Part shown: positions 25,718 through 34,390 of the stretch, piece by piece | Layout of the letters: each line of letters begins with the position of its first letter | How positions within the stretch are numbered: the stretch's first letter is position 1 | NCBI RefSeq assembly: GCF_004331345.1 | Contig: NZ_SJJZ01000005.1 | Coordinates: 62,001 to 126,000, forward strand | Source of the DNA: Kribbella soli | GTDB taxonomy: Bacteria; Actinomycetota; Actinomycetes; Propionibacteriales; Kribbellaceae | DNA: 64,000 bases | Direction of reading: 5' to 3' | The notes under the pieces: generated by a model | What the model was told of the DNA's origin: nothing | What the model saw: the letters and a program-made list of their open reading frames with translations, nothing else | Database searches by the model: none | Program-made: the position numbers and the translations under genes

Positions 25718-27040
25718 GTGAGCGAACGAGGAGGCACGTTCCACTGCCGGACGTGTCAGCCACGACCGCGCCGACGGTGTGGCGACTGCGGCCGCCTGAA
25801 GCAAGTGCGCGCCAACTGGCCGATCGGCCCGGTCTGCGACGCCTGCTACGCCCGGCGCAAACGCAACCCGCGCCCCTGCACACGCTGCCAAGCCTCCCAG
25901 GTCCTTGTCGGCCGCGCCGACGACACCGGAGGCGATCTGTGCGGTCCCTGCAGCGGCACGGACATCGCCTTCGTCTGCAACCGCTGTGGCTTCCCCGGCG
26001 ACATCTACGCGGACGGAGCCTGCACCCGCTGCGTCGTCGGGGACCGCGTCCGGGACCTGCTGAGCCACGACGACGAAGGCAGCATCGCCCCGGCACTACA
26101 ACCTCTCGTGAACTGGCTGGTAGCGCTAGATCCTCCGGTGACGGTACTGAGGTGGCTGCAGAAATGTGCCGGCCCGAGAATCCTGGCCCAGCTCGTCTCC
26201 CAGCGCACCGAGATCACTCACGCGTCGCTGGACGTCTTGCCCCAAGATCTAACGACCCGCCACGTTCGCGAGATACTTGTTGCCACCGGCATCCTGCCCC
26301 AGCGCCAGGAGAACCTGGCCCGCCTGGAACTCTGGCTCGACAACACGCTCAAGCTGCTGCCGGCACGCCAGAAGCACTTCATCGCCCCCTTCGCCGAGTG
26401 GAGCATCGTTCGTGACGCTCGACGCCGCGCAGCCCGCGGCCGGTACACAACCGGCGCCTGCGCGCATGATCGCGCCGACATCCGCACCGCCATCAAGTTC
26501 CTGACCTGGCTCGACGAGAACCATCTCGACCTGGCCGCCGTGGGTCAGGAGGACCTCGATCTCTGGCTCACCACCCACCCCACATTGCACCGCTCGATCG
26601 GCTCCTTCATCCGCTGGACCACCGCCCGACGGCTCACCGGTCAGATCACCATCCCCACAAGACGGGCGGGCCAGCCCGCCCGGTTCCTCGGGGAACAGGA
26701 ACACCACGCGCAACTGAAACGGTGCCTCAACGACGAGGAGCTTCCACTCGAAGTGCGAATCATGGGCGCACTGATCGGGCTCTACGCCCTGCCAGTCACC
26801 CGCCTGGTCGAGCTGACCACCGACCGCTTCCACCGCGACCGTGGCAGTGCCTACCTCTCGATCGAACGCAATCCCGTACTGCTTCCACCCAGGCTCGCCG
26901 GGCTGATCGATAGACAGATCGCGCGAGTGGTTTCCATGTCCATGCTCCGGCGGCCGCACGATTCCGGCTCGCGCTTTCTTCTACCTGGACTGCCGTCCAC
27001 CCGACCACTCAGTGCAGGGCGGGCACAAGCCCTCAACGCT
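25718..27040 (+). pseudogene. Truncated zinc-ribbon tyrosine recombinase/integrase
   Basis: From GTG 25718 the first ~440 codons match a family of actinobacterial mobile-element recombinases. Four CxxC knuckle pairs appear in the first 110 residues (CGDCGR, CDACYARR, CTRCQ, CNRCGFPGDIYADGACTRC). A core-binding region follows (VREILVATGILPQRQENLARLELW, DIRTAIKFLTWLDENHLDLAAV). The catalytic domain begins at LPLEVRIMGALIGLYALPVTRLVELT, which includes an Arg box. Homology stops near FLLPGLPSTRPLSAGR, before the H-x-x-R and Tyr motifs, so it cannot be active. The frame then stays open into unrelated protease sequence. Confidence 0.75.
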
Positions 27041-27069
27041 GCCGGGTCTGTCGACCGTGGTGGCAGCAT

Positions 27070-28350
27070 CCAGGGGGCGCAATCAGACCCGACGCCGGCG
27101 GACCCGAATTTCGCGCCATACCCACGATGTGCGGAGCTGCTGCGCACAAAGCCTGGCGGCTGCGATCCAGATCAGCCCGTACTGCTCGATGTCACCGGAG
27201 AAGCTGATGAGCAAGCGCGGGTTCGCCGGGTCCAGGCCGCGTTGGACAAGGTGCGCCTCCTCGACGGCGGCATCCTGTGGCAGTCGGCCCGCAAGGTGTT
27301 GGTGGTCCAGCTCGTCGGACCCGTCGACGGGTCCTCGCCTGCGGTCGAGCACGCCAAGTCCCTGGCCCGTGCGGCAGGCGACGGCCTCACACTCGAATTC
27401 CGGTCGGTGAAGTACTCGCGGGCGGAACTGGAGCAATTGAGTGATCGGCTGTTCCCGACCCAGAAGCAGTGGGCGGCCGGTCTGACCGAGGCCGACGGCT
27501 TGTACGACCCTCACATGAACCGCGTCGTGTTCCTTGTCCGCAACGACAGAGGTGACACCCAGGCGTGGGCCGACCGCATCAAGGCCCTGAACGACGACCG
27601 GATCGTCCTCCAGCCATACACGCCGGCACCCGATCAAGGCGCCGGCGGGACCGTGAAGCCCAGTCGCGCCTCCACGACACTGCAGGATCCTGGAGCGGCG
27701 GCGCTTGGCTCAGCCGCGCCCCGAACGCCGCGACGACCACCAATGCGCTGTGCACGGGCGGCTTCAACTGGAGGCAGTGGGGCACCGGCGTCGAATTCGG
27801 CAGCACCGCCAATCATTGCAACCGCGCCGGCGGCGACATCATTTATTGGTACAACGACGGGCGACCCGTCGGCTACTGGGAAACCGGCGAGTCGGGTAAC
27901 GCCCCTGTTCCCTGCAGCGTCGCCGCGGATACGACGTTGATCCGGGGCTTCTATACCAGTTACGACTTCCATCCTTCGGTTTTCGTAGGAGGCCCGGCCA
28001 CAACCACCTACCGGTTCGTGCGCGGCGTAGCAGCGCCAGCATTGGGCGCGACCGTCGCTCTCAGCGCAGCCTGGAGCGGACTCGTTGCCTCAACCATCAG
28101 AAGCACGAAGTATTGGGATAAAGACATAGGCGCCTATGTCGTCCTGATGTGGACAACTACCTGCGTGGAGGGCGACTCGGGCGCGCCCTGGCTGTCCACG
28201 TTTGGTCCCGACAGCGTCTACTACGGCGACGTCATTGCCTGGGGTCAGCATCGCGGCGCCGTCCAGTCAGGAACGTACCAGGGTGCGTGTGTCTGGGTAC
28301 CGGTCACCTACATCAGCAGCAAGGTGGAGGCCTCGCTTCTCACGCCGTAG
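27070..28350 (+). pseudogene. Frameshifted secreted trypsin-like serine protease
   Basis: Two frames together make one protease. An N-terminal pro-region of ~150 residues is read in the recombinase frame (ARVRRVQAALDKVRLLDGG, YSRAELEQLSDRLFPTQKQW, NRVVFLVRNDRGDTQAWADRIKAL). Near 27650-27665 a shift of one base moves to the frame giving NALCTGGFNWRQWG, STANHCN (catalytic His region) and CVEGDSGAPWLS with the GDSG serine box, then VTYISSKVEASLLTP and stop at 28350. This is the S1/alpha-lytic type of secreted, self-processed protease. No start codon or signal peptide of its own is visible, as the 5' end was replaced by the recombinase fragment. GC content falls in this stretch. Confidence 0.7.
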
Positions 28351-28485
28351 CAGGATTTAGAGCGGCGGCGCCGAGCATCAAGTGCCCGGACGTTCGTCGG
28401 CCGCAGAAGCCGGTCGCGCACGCTTCTCGAGGTTGCTAGCACGCTCGATGGTCGGCCGCTCAGGGACAGCGCTGGAGATGATCCG

Positions 28486-28869
28486 ATGAACCGCGACGCG
28501 AAGCAGAATCCCGATGCTGCGATGCCCGGTCTGACTGTTCAACGGGAAGCCCCTGCCGTGGCGTTACAGTCCCGGTTGACCGGAACCCTCGAGATCGACG
28601 CCTCAACGAACTGCCTGGTAGTCCGCACCGCCGAGGGCACTCCTGCCGGCACCAGGCTCGTCGACGTCGATGTGGCCTGGCCTCCAGGCTGGAGTGTCGC
28701 ACTCCGTGACGGCACTCCCGGCCTGATTGATGCAACAGGACAGCTGGCCGCCCGGCCAGGCGACGAGGTAGCCGTCGGCGGAGGCTTCAAAGACACAACC
28801 CGAGTCGGTGTCGTCTCATGCACAGGCCAAGATTGGGTATTCGAGGCGTACAGGCTCACGCGCACTTGA
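28486..28869 (+). CDS. Hypothetical protein
   Basis: A 127-residue protein from ATG 28486, with GGAGATGATCC upstream. No signal peptide or membrane segment. The body is beta-rich: LEIDASTNCLVVRTAEG, VDVAWPPGWSVALRDGTPGLIDATGQLAARPGDEVAVGGGF, VVSCTGQDWVFEAYRL. The WPPGWSV...GDEVxVGGG pattern suggests a small beta-barrel like those seen in several actinobacterial unknowns. I do not recognise a function. It lies alone between two protease pseudogenes in the degraded island. Confidence 0.65.
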   Translation: MNRDAKQNPDAAMPGLTVQREAPAVALQSRLTGTLEIDASTNCLVVRTAEGTPAGTRLVDVDVAWPPGWSVALRDGTPGLIDATGQLAARPGDEVAVGGGFKDTTRVGVVSCTGQDWVFEAYRLTRT

Positions 28870-28973
28870 GCGTACTTGTCCAGGTTCGACGAGGATGCCC
28901 CGTCGCCCTCGTGACCAACACTGCTGATGGCCCCAGAGCCAGTGATCCAATCCATGTTTGCCCAAGGCGGACC

Positions 28974-29012
28974 GGAATACCGCACACTTTGGATATGTAC
29001 CGGTTCCCAGTC
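28974..29012. repeat. 39-bp repeat, copy A
   Basis: The 39 bases starting GGAATACCGCACACTT share 31 of 39 positions with copy B at 30716-30754, including the blocks CGCACACTT, ATATGTAC and CCAGTC. Copy A is in the 280-base non-coding gap 28870-29149, where nothing else is recognised. Confidence 0.7.
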
Positions 29013-29149
29013 AAACGGAGTGGGATGGATCAATGCGGTATCGACCATCCGCGACCCTGGCTCGTCGGGCCAAGGTCGCGGATGGCCGCATCGATATGGA
29101 TGTGCGGTCGGCGCGACCAATAGCTGCGCGGTATCAAGCCACGGAACGC

Positions 29150-29882
29150 TCAGCCGACCTTGGCGTGCAGGCCCATGCTGGCCAGCGCGTCGAGTGCATT
29201 GACCGCGTAGCCGTACGGATAGCTATTCGCGCAGGAGTACAGTGGTTCTGTGCGCTTGTTCGAGGTGTCGCAGAAGGTTGCGTGTGCACCGAACGAGGCA
29301 GACAAGAAGCCGAACACTTCCTTTTGGCCGTTGCTGGTGTAACGGCCAAAAGGAAGCTCCTGATTCGCCTCTTTGGAAGACACCGCCACAGCCGCCGGTG
29401 CCGCACCCAGTGCCGGTGATGCTTTCCATGAATATGAAGGCTAGTCCGACTCGTGGTTGGTAATTCCCGAGGGAGTAGTAGCGGTTCAGGTATCTGATGT
29501 AGCGTTGGTAGATGGCTATTCCGGAGATTCCTCCGCTGATCCAGATCCGCATGTTGAGCACCGGCGGTGCGGCGCGGTACACCGACGATGCGGAGCCACT
29601 ATTCCAAGCGCCATCCCAGATGAAGTAGTTACTACTCGCTGGCGCCCCGTTGTGACGGTACCAACCGTCGCGCGGGGAGAGTCGTAGTTGTAGAACGTCC
29701 CTGCGCCGCAGTGGTAGGCGGTCGTGATGTAGCTGTAGGGCCCGGCGTATGCAGCGATGCCAGTCGTACACGTTTGAGGGCCGGTTATCAGACTGCCACC
29801 AAACCAAGGCGCGTAGTCATTGTTTCGATTGGCCGGCTGCGGTGGCCGCCGTGAACAGCAGAAGCGTCTTTGCTCGAGACAT
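29150..29882 (-). pseudogene. Multiply frameshifted secreted serine protease
   Basis: A good ribosome site (GGAGGTGGGGG) and ATG at 29882 open a signal peptide (MSRAKTLLLFTAATAAG), which hits TGA after 21 codons. Protease sequence continues in a second frame (NNDYAPWFGGSLI, then YSYITTAYHCGAGTFYNY with the catalytic His box), a third frame (NYFIWDGAWNSGSASSVYR, VFQRGESGASFW with the serine box as GESG), and back to the second (NGQKEVFGFLSASFGAHATF...ALASMGLHAKVG). At least three frameshifts are needed. This is an S1-like secreted protease on its way out, related in type to the plus-strand one at 27.1-28.3 kb. Confidence 0.65.
29317..29356. repeat. Perfect 16-bp inverted repeat with 8-base loop
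   Basis: CTTCCTTTTGGCCGTT (29317-29332) and its exact reverse complement (29341-29356) flank GCTGGTGT. It lies inside the minus-strand protease pseudogene, at the place where the reading frame changes after the serine box. No T-run follows, so it is not an obvious terminator. Confidence 0.8.
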
Positions 29883-29976
29883 TTCCCCCACCTCCACGCT
29901 GAAGATAGAGCGGCGTAGTCTGGATTGACAGAGCGCGGCATTGCAGCTTCATGCAACTTCGGGAGTGGATTTTGAC

Positions 29977-30468
29977 GTGACTACTGCAGGCCCTCCTCCA
30001 GGACCGGATCGGAAAGCGTCGCCGGACCGTCAGGCGGTCCAGAGGTGGATCGAACACAATCCGAGTGCTCAGGCGCGGTTCAGCGCGGTCGTGGATGGTG
30101 AGACGGGCCAGGAGATCCTGGTGGTCAACATCCCGGACAGAACGGAGATGCATCGAGCAAGGCAAGAACTGCGGCACCTGGTTCGCCAACCCGAGCACCT
30201 GCGCGTTCGTCGCTGGTGTCCCCCGGATGATGAAGTCGACCGGATCATGGTCTGGGCACTTGAGACCCTGCTCCCCGTCGATGGCTCCAGTACGCCTGTG
30301 ACGTCGGTCGGCCCGGACCCGGAATCTGGCCTTGTCATGATCACGCTCCGCACGAAGAACGCCGCTTATGCCGCGGACCTGGAGGCCAGAACCGATGGGT
30401 TAGCCTTCGTGGCTCTTGAGCCCGATGTTCCCGAAGCGCCAGTCGGACCCCCTAAGCCTTCCGTTTAG
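29977..30468 (+). CDS. Hypothetical protein, protease pro-region-like
   Basis: A 163-residue soluble protein from GTG 29977, GGGAG upstream; an in-frame start at 29941 is possible. No signal peptide. The pattern (ILVVNIPDRTEMHRARQELRHLVRQ..., then DEVDRIMVWALETLL, then GLVMITLRTKNAAYAADLEART) runs parallel to the pro-region of the protease pseudogene at 27.1 kb (VLVVQLVGP...AVEHAKSLARAA; AELEQLSDRLF; RVVFLVRNDRGDTQAWADRIKAL). It is divergent from the minus-strand protease pseudogene. It may be a stand-alone relative of that pro-domain; the function is unknown. Confidence 0.65.
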   Translation: MTTAGPPPGPDRKASPDRQAVQRWIEHNPSAQARFSAVVDGETGQEILVVNIPDRTEMHRARQELRHLVRQPEHLRVRRWCPPDDEVDRIMVWALETLLPVDGSSTPVTSVGPDPESGLVMITLRTKNAAYAADLEARTDGLAFVALEPDVPEAPVGPPKPSV

Positions 30469-30715
30469 GCTCTGCTGAACGGTCGACTGACGGCCGATGG
30501 AGGTCTGTGGCTCACCGATGCCACGCCGGACTGGCTCGAGCAGGTGCCCACCCGAACTCGCGCACCGTCCGTACCGAGCGGATGGGTCGATCACAACGTC
30601 CTTCGGTTCGACCACGATCACGGCGGCGACAGCGATGGGTGGGGCGGTCGCCAGAAGCTACACCCGGCAACGTTCGTCGCCGTCGTCTGTGCGCTGCGCT
30701 CAGCGCACGACAAGA

Positions 30716-30754
30716 CGAATAGCGCACACTTCGAATATGTACTCGTTGCCAGTC
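30716..30754. repeat. 39-bp repeat, copy B
   Basis: Second copy of the 39-bp repeat (31/39 identical to 28974-29012, same orientation). It begins exactly where homology to TnpB ends, so it marks a recombination junction. The preceding non-coding bases 30469-30715 keep one frame open but show no recognisable protein. Confidence 0.7.
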
Positions 30755-31120
30755 TGAGCCGAAATGATTGCCGGGTGTCCTTCCGCGATTTGAACCGCGG
30801 CCGCCCAACCCGACGTCCCTTCCGTCGTTTGGCGAGGGAGTCGAACCAGTTGCGATAGGCCCGATGCGAGTCCTGGACCGACTGCACCAGTGCCACCGAC
30901 GGCACCTCCGCCAGCCACGCCCTCTCCGGGTCTGCTTCGCCGCAGTGACAACCCGGTGCTGCACCTCGCTGCTCGAGATCTTCTCCCCAGCCGCGTGCGC
31001 CTGGTCGCGGCATCGGATGGCATCGTTGAACACCGTCCGGGCGCAACCGAAGATCCGAGCCAACAGCATCCGCTGCTCGACGCTCGGTTCGATCCGATAC
31101 CTGTACCTGGCCAACGCCAC
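30755..31120 (-). pseudogene. tnpB: N-terminal remnant of an IS605-type tnpB
   Basis: The first ~120 codons of TnpB: MALARYRYRIEPSVEQRMLLARIFGCARTVFNDAIRCRDQAH, followed after a frameshift near 30930 by PERAWLAEVPSVALVQSVQDSHRAYRNWFDSLAKRRKGRRVGRPRFKSRKDTRQSFRL. The homology stops at copy B of the 39-bp repeat. RuvC motifs are lacking. It has the same strand and order as the C-terminal remnant at 25268-25660, so one tnpB was probably split and lost ~190 codons. Confidence 0.85.
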
Positions 31121-31157
31121 GTGACCACGCTAAACGGGAGCACCGACAATCAAGGCG

Positions 31158-31511
31158 TCAGACCGTCAGCAGGAGTCCGGCCGCGATGACGGATCCCACA
31201 ACGGCGCCGCCGTAGCACAGGATCACGATCGGTACGGCGTACCGCTTGAGCTGCAGCCCGTCGTACAGCGTGTAGCGGAAGCGGTGGGCCCAGTGGAACA
31301 GCGCGAGCGCGCACAGACCGAACAACACCAGGCGGGTCAGTGGATTGTGCAGTACGGCGTACAGGTGGGCATGTGACGGCGTCGATAGCAGGCCGATGGG
31401 GAACGCGACGCCGAACAGGAACAGCAGGATCGGCACCATCAAGGCGGCCACCATGCCGCCGGAGCTGAACAGCATCCACAGCAAGGGTTCGGGGGACCGG
31501 CGGCGGTTCAT
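31158..31511 (-). CDS. frdD: Fumarate reductase membrane anchor subunit D
   Basis: A 117-residue protein from ATG 31511 with three membrane helices (GMVAALMVPILLFLFGVAF; LVLFGLCALALFHWAHRFRYTLYDGL; VPIVILCYGGAVVGSVIAAGLLL). Length and the HWAHRFRYTLYDGL segment match FrdD of the four-subunit, E. coli-type quinol:fumarate reductase. With FrdC it anchors the enzyme and forms the menaquinone site. The start overlaps frdC by 4 bases. Confidence 0.93.
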   Translation of the reverse strand: MNRRRSPEPLLWMLFSSGGMVAALMVPILLFLFGVAFPIGLLSTPSHAHLYAVLHNPLTRLVLFGLCALALFHWAHRFRYTLYDGLQLKRYAVPIVILCYGGAVVGSVIAAGLLLTV

Positions 31512-31888
31512 CGCAGCACCAGCCACGCGACGGCACCCGACAACACCAGCCAGGCCAGGTAGTGCGCCGCGACGATCTGCCGCGCCGGCACCCGGCTGCC
31601 GCGCACCTTGATCGCCATCGCCCGCGGCGCCAGACCGAACCAGGTCACCACGTGTAGCAGCACGAACAGCATCGCGACCACGTTGATCGCGACCACCCAC
31701 CACTGCCCACTCCAGTCGAGGAAACGCTGGTACGACGCGGCGCCGTCGCTGATCGCATTCACCAGCAACAGCAGGAACACCACGAACCACGCGACGAAGA
31801 CGCTGCTGAGCTCACGCAGTACGAACAGCACATACGCACGGCGTTCGAGCCACCAGAACAGATGAATCGGCCGCTGGTAGACGCTCAC
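31508..31888 (-). CDS. frdC: Fumarate reductase membrane anchor subunit C
   Basis: A 126-residue protein from GTG 31888 (VSVYQRPIHLFWWLERRAYVLFVLRELSSVFVAWF), AGGAAGG upstream. Three helices; RELSSVFVAWF and LLHVVTWFGLAPRAMAIKV carry the conserved E and H of the FrdC quinone site. It overlaps frdB and frdD by 4 bases each (GTGA and ATGA). Confidence 0.93.
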   Translation of the reverse strand: MSVYQRPIHLFWWLERRAYVLFVLRELSSVFVAWFVVFLLLLVNAISDGAASYQRFLDWSGQWWVVAINVVAMLFVLLHVVTWFGLAPRAMAIKVRGSRVPARQIVAAHYLAWLVLSGAVAWLVLR

Positions 31889-32643
31889 CCCTTCCTCCGG
31901 GAACTCAGACTCCGCGGCATCAGCAGTTCCTTGATCGACTGCGTCGCGGCTGTCAGCTTGTAGCGCTGGATCGCGCCGGCCGGATCCACGCCCTTCGGGC
32001 ACACGGCACTGCATTCACCCACGAACGTGCAGGCCCAGATCCCTTCCGGCGAAGACAGTACGTCGCGACGCTCGTCGGCGCCCTCGTCGCGCGAGTCGAG
32101 GTTGTAGCGCTGCGCCAGGGCGATCGCCGCCGGGCCGAGGAAGTGCGGTTCGAGACTGTAGACCGGACAGGCCGAGTAGCACAGCATGCAGTTGATGCAC
32201 ATGCTGAACTGCTGGTACTCGTCCATCTCCTCGGGCGTCTGCAGGTACTCGCCCTCCTCGACCGGACTCTGTACCTCCCGGACGATCCACGGCTTGACCT
32301 TCGGCAGCTTGGTCATGAAGTCGTCGATGTCCACCACCAGGTCCCGGATGACCGGGAAGTTGTGCAGCGGCTCGACCCGGATCGGGCCGGGGGCGTAGTC
32401 GGTCAGGAAGGTCGCGCAACTCAACTGGGGTTCGCCGTTCACCGTCATGCCGCAACTGCCGCAGATCCCCATCCGGCACGACCACCGGAACGACAGCGTG
32501 CCGTCCAGATGGTCCTTCACGTAGGTGAGGCCGTCCAGGATCGCCCAGTGCTCCCGCAGCGGGACCTGGTACGACTGCATGACCGGCTCGCTGTCGACTC
32601 CTGGCCGGTAGCGAGCGACCTCCAGCGTGATCTCGGTTGCCAT
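31885..32643 (-). CDS. frdB: Fumarate reductase iron-sulphur subunit
   Basis: A 252-residue protein from ATG 32643, GGGAGA upstream. The 2Fe-2S site is CRMGICGSCGMTVNGEPQLSC; the 4Fe-4S and 3Fe-4S clusters are held by CINCMLCYSACPVY and CTFVGECSAVCPKGVDP. It passes electrons between menaquinol in FrdCD and FAD in FrdA. Two bases separate it from the frdA stop, so the operon is coupled. Confidence 0.96.
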   Translation of the reverse strand: MATEITLEVARYRPGVDSEPVMQSYQVPLREHWAILDGLTYVKDHLDGTLSFRWSCRMGICGSCGMTVNGEPQLSCATFLTDYAPGPIRVEPLHNFPVIRDLVVDIDDFMTKLPKVKPWIVREVQSPVEEGEYLQTPEEMDEYQQFSMCINCMLCYSACPVYSLEPHFLGPAAIALAQRYNLDSRDEGADERRDVLSSPEGIWACTFVGECSAVCPKGVDPAGAIQRYKLTAATQSIKELLMPRSLSSRRKG

Positions 32644-32645
32644 CG

Positions 32646-34388
32646 CTATCTCCCGTAGACCCGTTCGCCCGGCGGCCAGCGGGTGATCGTCACCGGGAGG
32701 TACCCGACGCGGCTGGTTCCGTCCGGTTGGCGTCGTACCAGCGAATGCGCCAGGAAACGTTCGTCGTCGCGGGCCGGGAAGTCGGTCCGCTGGTGCGCGC
32801 CGCGCGACTCCTCCCGAAGCGCTGCGCTGTCGATGATGCACTCGGCAACATCCAGCATGAACCCGAGCTCGAGCCACGCGATCAGTTCGGTGTTGAAGCT
32901 CGTGCTGTGGTCGTCGATTCCCGCGTGCTGGAAGCGCAGCCGGAGCTCCGCAAGCTCGTGGGCGGCCTTGGTCAGCGAGTCGCCGTCCCGGTAGATCCCG
33001 GCGCCGTTCTCCATGGTGGCCTGCATCTCGGTCCGGATGTCCGCGATCCGCTGATGCCCCTCGACGCGCCGGCCCAGCTCCGCCGCCAGCCGGCGCTCCT
33101 CGTCCCGGCCCTGCGCGAGGATCGACGACGGCACTTCGCGGTGATAGCGCGCCGCGAACACCGCGGCGGCGCGGCCGGCCCGGTTGCCGAAGACCAGGCA
33201 CTCCGGCAACGAGTTCGACCCCAGCCGGTTGGCGCCGTTGATGCTGACGCAGGCCACCTCACCTGCGGCGTACAGGCCGTCGAGCGGGGTCGCGCCACGA
33301 AGGTCCGTGTGAACCCCGCCCATCATGTAGTGCACGACCGGGCGCACCGGGACGAGCTCGGTCACCGGATCGATGTTCTGGTACTTCGAGCACAACTCCC
33401 GGACGAACGGCAGCTTCGCGTCGATCAGCTTCGCCCCCAGGTGCCGCAGATCCAGAAGGACGACCGGTCCGTACGGCGTATCGATCGTGCGGCCCTTCTC
33501 CACTTCATGGACGAACGCCTGCGACAACCGGTCCCGTGGCCCGAGCTCCATGTTGCGCAGGACCGGTTCCGGTGTCGGCGTACCGAGGTCGTAGTCCTGC
33601 AAGTAGCGGTAGCCCTCCTTGTTGAGCAGCCATCCGCCTTCGGCCCGGGCCGCCTCGGTGATCAGGATCCCGGTGAACGGCAGGCCGGTCGGGTGGTACT
33701 GGACGAACTCCATGTCCTTGAGTGGGGCGCCGGCCCGATAGGCGAGAGCCATGCCGTCGCCGGTCTTGATGTTGGCGTTGGTCGTGAACGGGAAGACTCG
33801 TCCGCAGCCACCGGTGCAGAGGATCACCGCGTTCGCCGTGATGGTCTCGGTCCGCCCGGTCGCCAGTTCGATCGCGACCACGCCGTACGCACGTCCGTCG
33901 TCGACCAGGATCTTGGTGACGTACCACTCGTCGTACCGGACGATGTCCGAGTAGGAGAGCGCGGTCTGGAAGAGCGTGTGCAGCAGGTGGAACCCGGTTC
34001 GGTCGGCCGCGAACCAGGTCCGCTTCTTCTTCATACCGCCGAACGCGCGGACGGCGATCTTCCCGTCCGGTTGCCGGCTCCAGGGGCAGCCCCAGTGCTC
34101 GAGCCGCAGAAGCTCCCGAGGGGCCTCGGCGACGAACGCCTCGACGGCGTCCTGATCACACAGCCAGTCGCTGCCGGACACGGTGTCGTACGCGTGCTCG
34201 TCCAGCGTGTCGTCGGGCGCGGCCACGGCCGCGGCACCGCCCTCGGCGGACACCGTGTGGCTGCGCATCGGGTAGACCTTCGAGATCACCGCCACGCGCA
34301 GTGCCGGGTTGGTCTCGGCCACCGCAATGGCAGCTCTCAACCCGGCACCGCCGCCTCCGACCACGACCACATCGTGAGAGTTCGTCAT
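32646..34388 (-). CDS. frdA: Fumarate reductase flavoprotein subunit
   Basis: A 580-residue catalytic subunit from ATG 34388. GxGxxG (VVVVGGGGAGLRAAIAV) binds FAD; His44 in RSHTVSAEGG is the covalent FAD ligand. Substrate residues appear in FVQYHPTG, and ARAEGGWLLN and ELVPVRPVVHYMMGGVHTD match the fumarate site. It reduces fumarate to succinate with menaquinol or runs in reverse. Together with FrdBCD it forms a complete E. coli-type complex, as also found in mycobacteria. A 77-aa gene lies 2 bases upstream and a CRP-like site precedes the set. Confidence 0.96.
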   Translation of the reverse strand: MTNSHDVVVVGGGGAGLRAAIAVAETNPALRVAVISKVYPMRSHTVSAEGGAAAVAAPDDTLDEHAYDTVSGSDWLCDQDAVEAFVAEAPRELLRLEHWGCPWSRQPDGKIAVRAFGGMKKKRTWFAADRTGFHLLHTLFQTALSYSDIVRYDEWYVTKILVDDGRAYGVVAIELATGRTETITANAVILCTGGCGRVFPFTTNANIKTGDGMALAYRAGAPLKDMEFVQYHPTGLPFTGILITEAARAEGGWLLNKEGYRYLQDYDLGTPTPEPVLRNMELGPRDRLSQAFVHEVEKGRTIDTPYGPVVLLDLRHLGAKLIDAKLPFVRELCSKYQNIDPVTELVPVRPVVHYMMGGVHTDLRGATPLDGLYAAGEVACVSINGANRLGSNSLPECLVFGNRAGRAAAVFAARYHREVPSSILAQGRDEERRLAAELGRRVEGHQRIADIRTEMQATMENGAGIYRDGDSLTKAAHELAELRLRFQHAGIDDHSTSFNTELIAWLELGFMLDVAECIIDSAALREESRGAHQRTDFPARDDERFLAHSLVRRQPDGTSRVGYLPVTITRWPPGERVYGR

Positions 34389-34390
34389 GG

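Noticed and set aside
25139..27940. A single 933-codon protein across cobF antisense, recombinase and protease
   Set aside because: Only parts of the frame have homology, to three unrelated things; the first part is antisense to cobF and the tnpB remnant. Treated as separate pseudogenes, with the in-frame join noted as a finding.
28927..29202. Short plus-strand frame around the 39-bp repeat
   Set aside because: No start signal, no homology, and composition unlike neighbouring genes.
30469..30860. Open plus-strand frame after the 163-aa gene
   Set aside because: The second half is antisense to the tnpB remnant; the first part has no ribosome site and no recognisable family, so it is left as non-coding.
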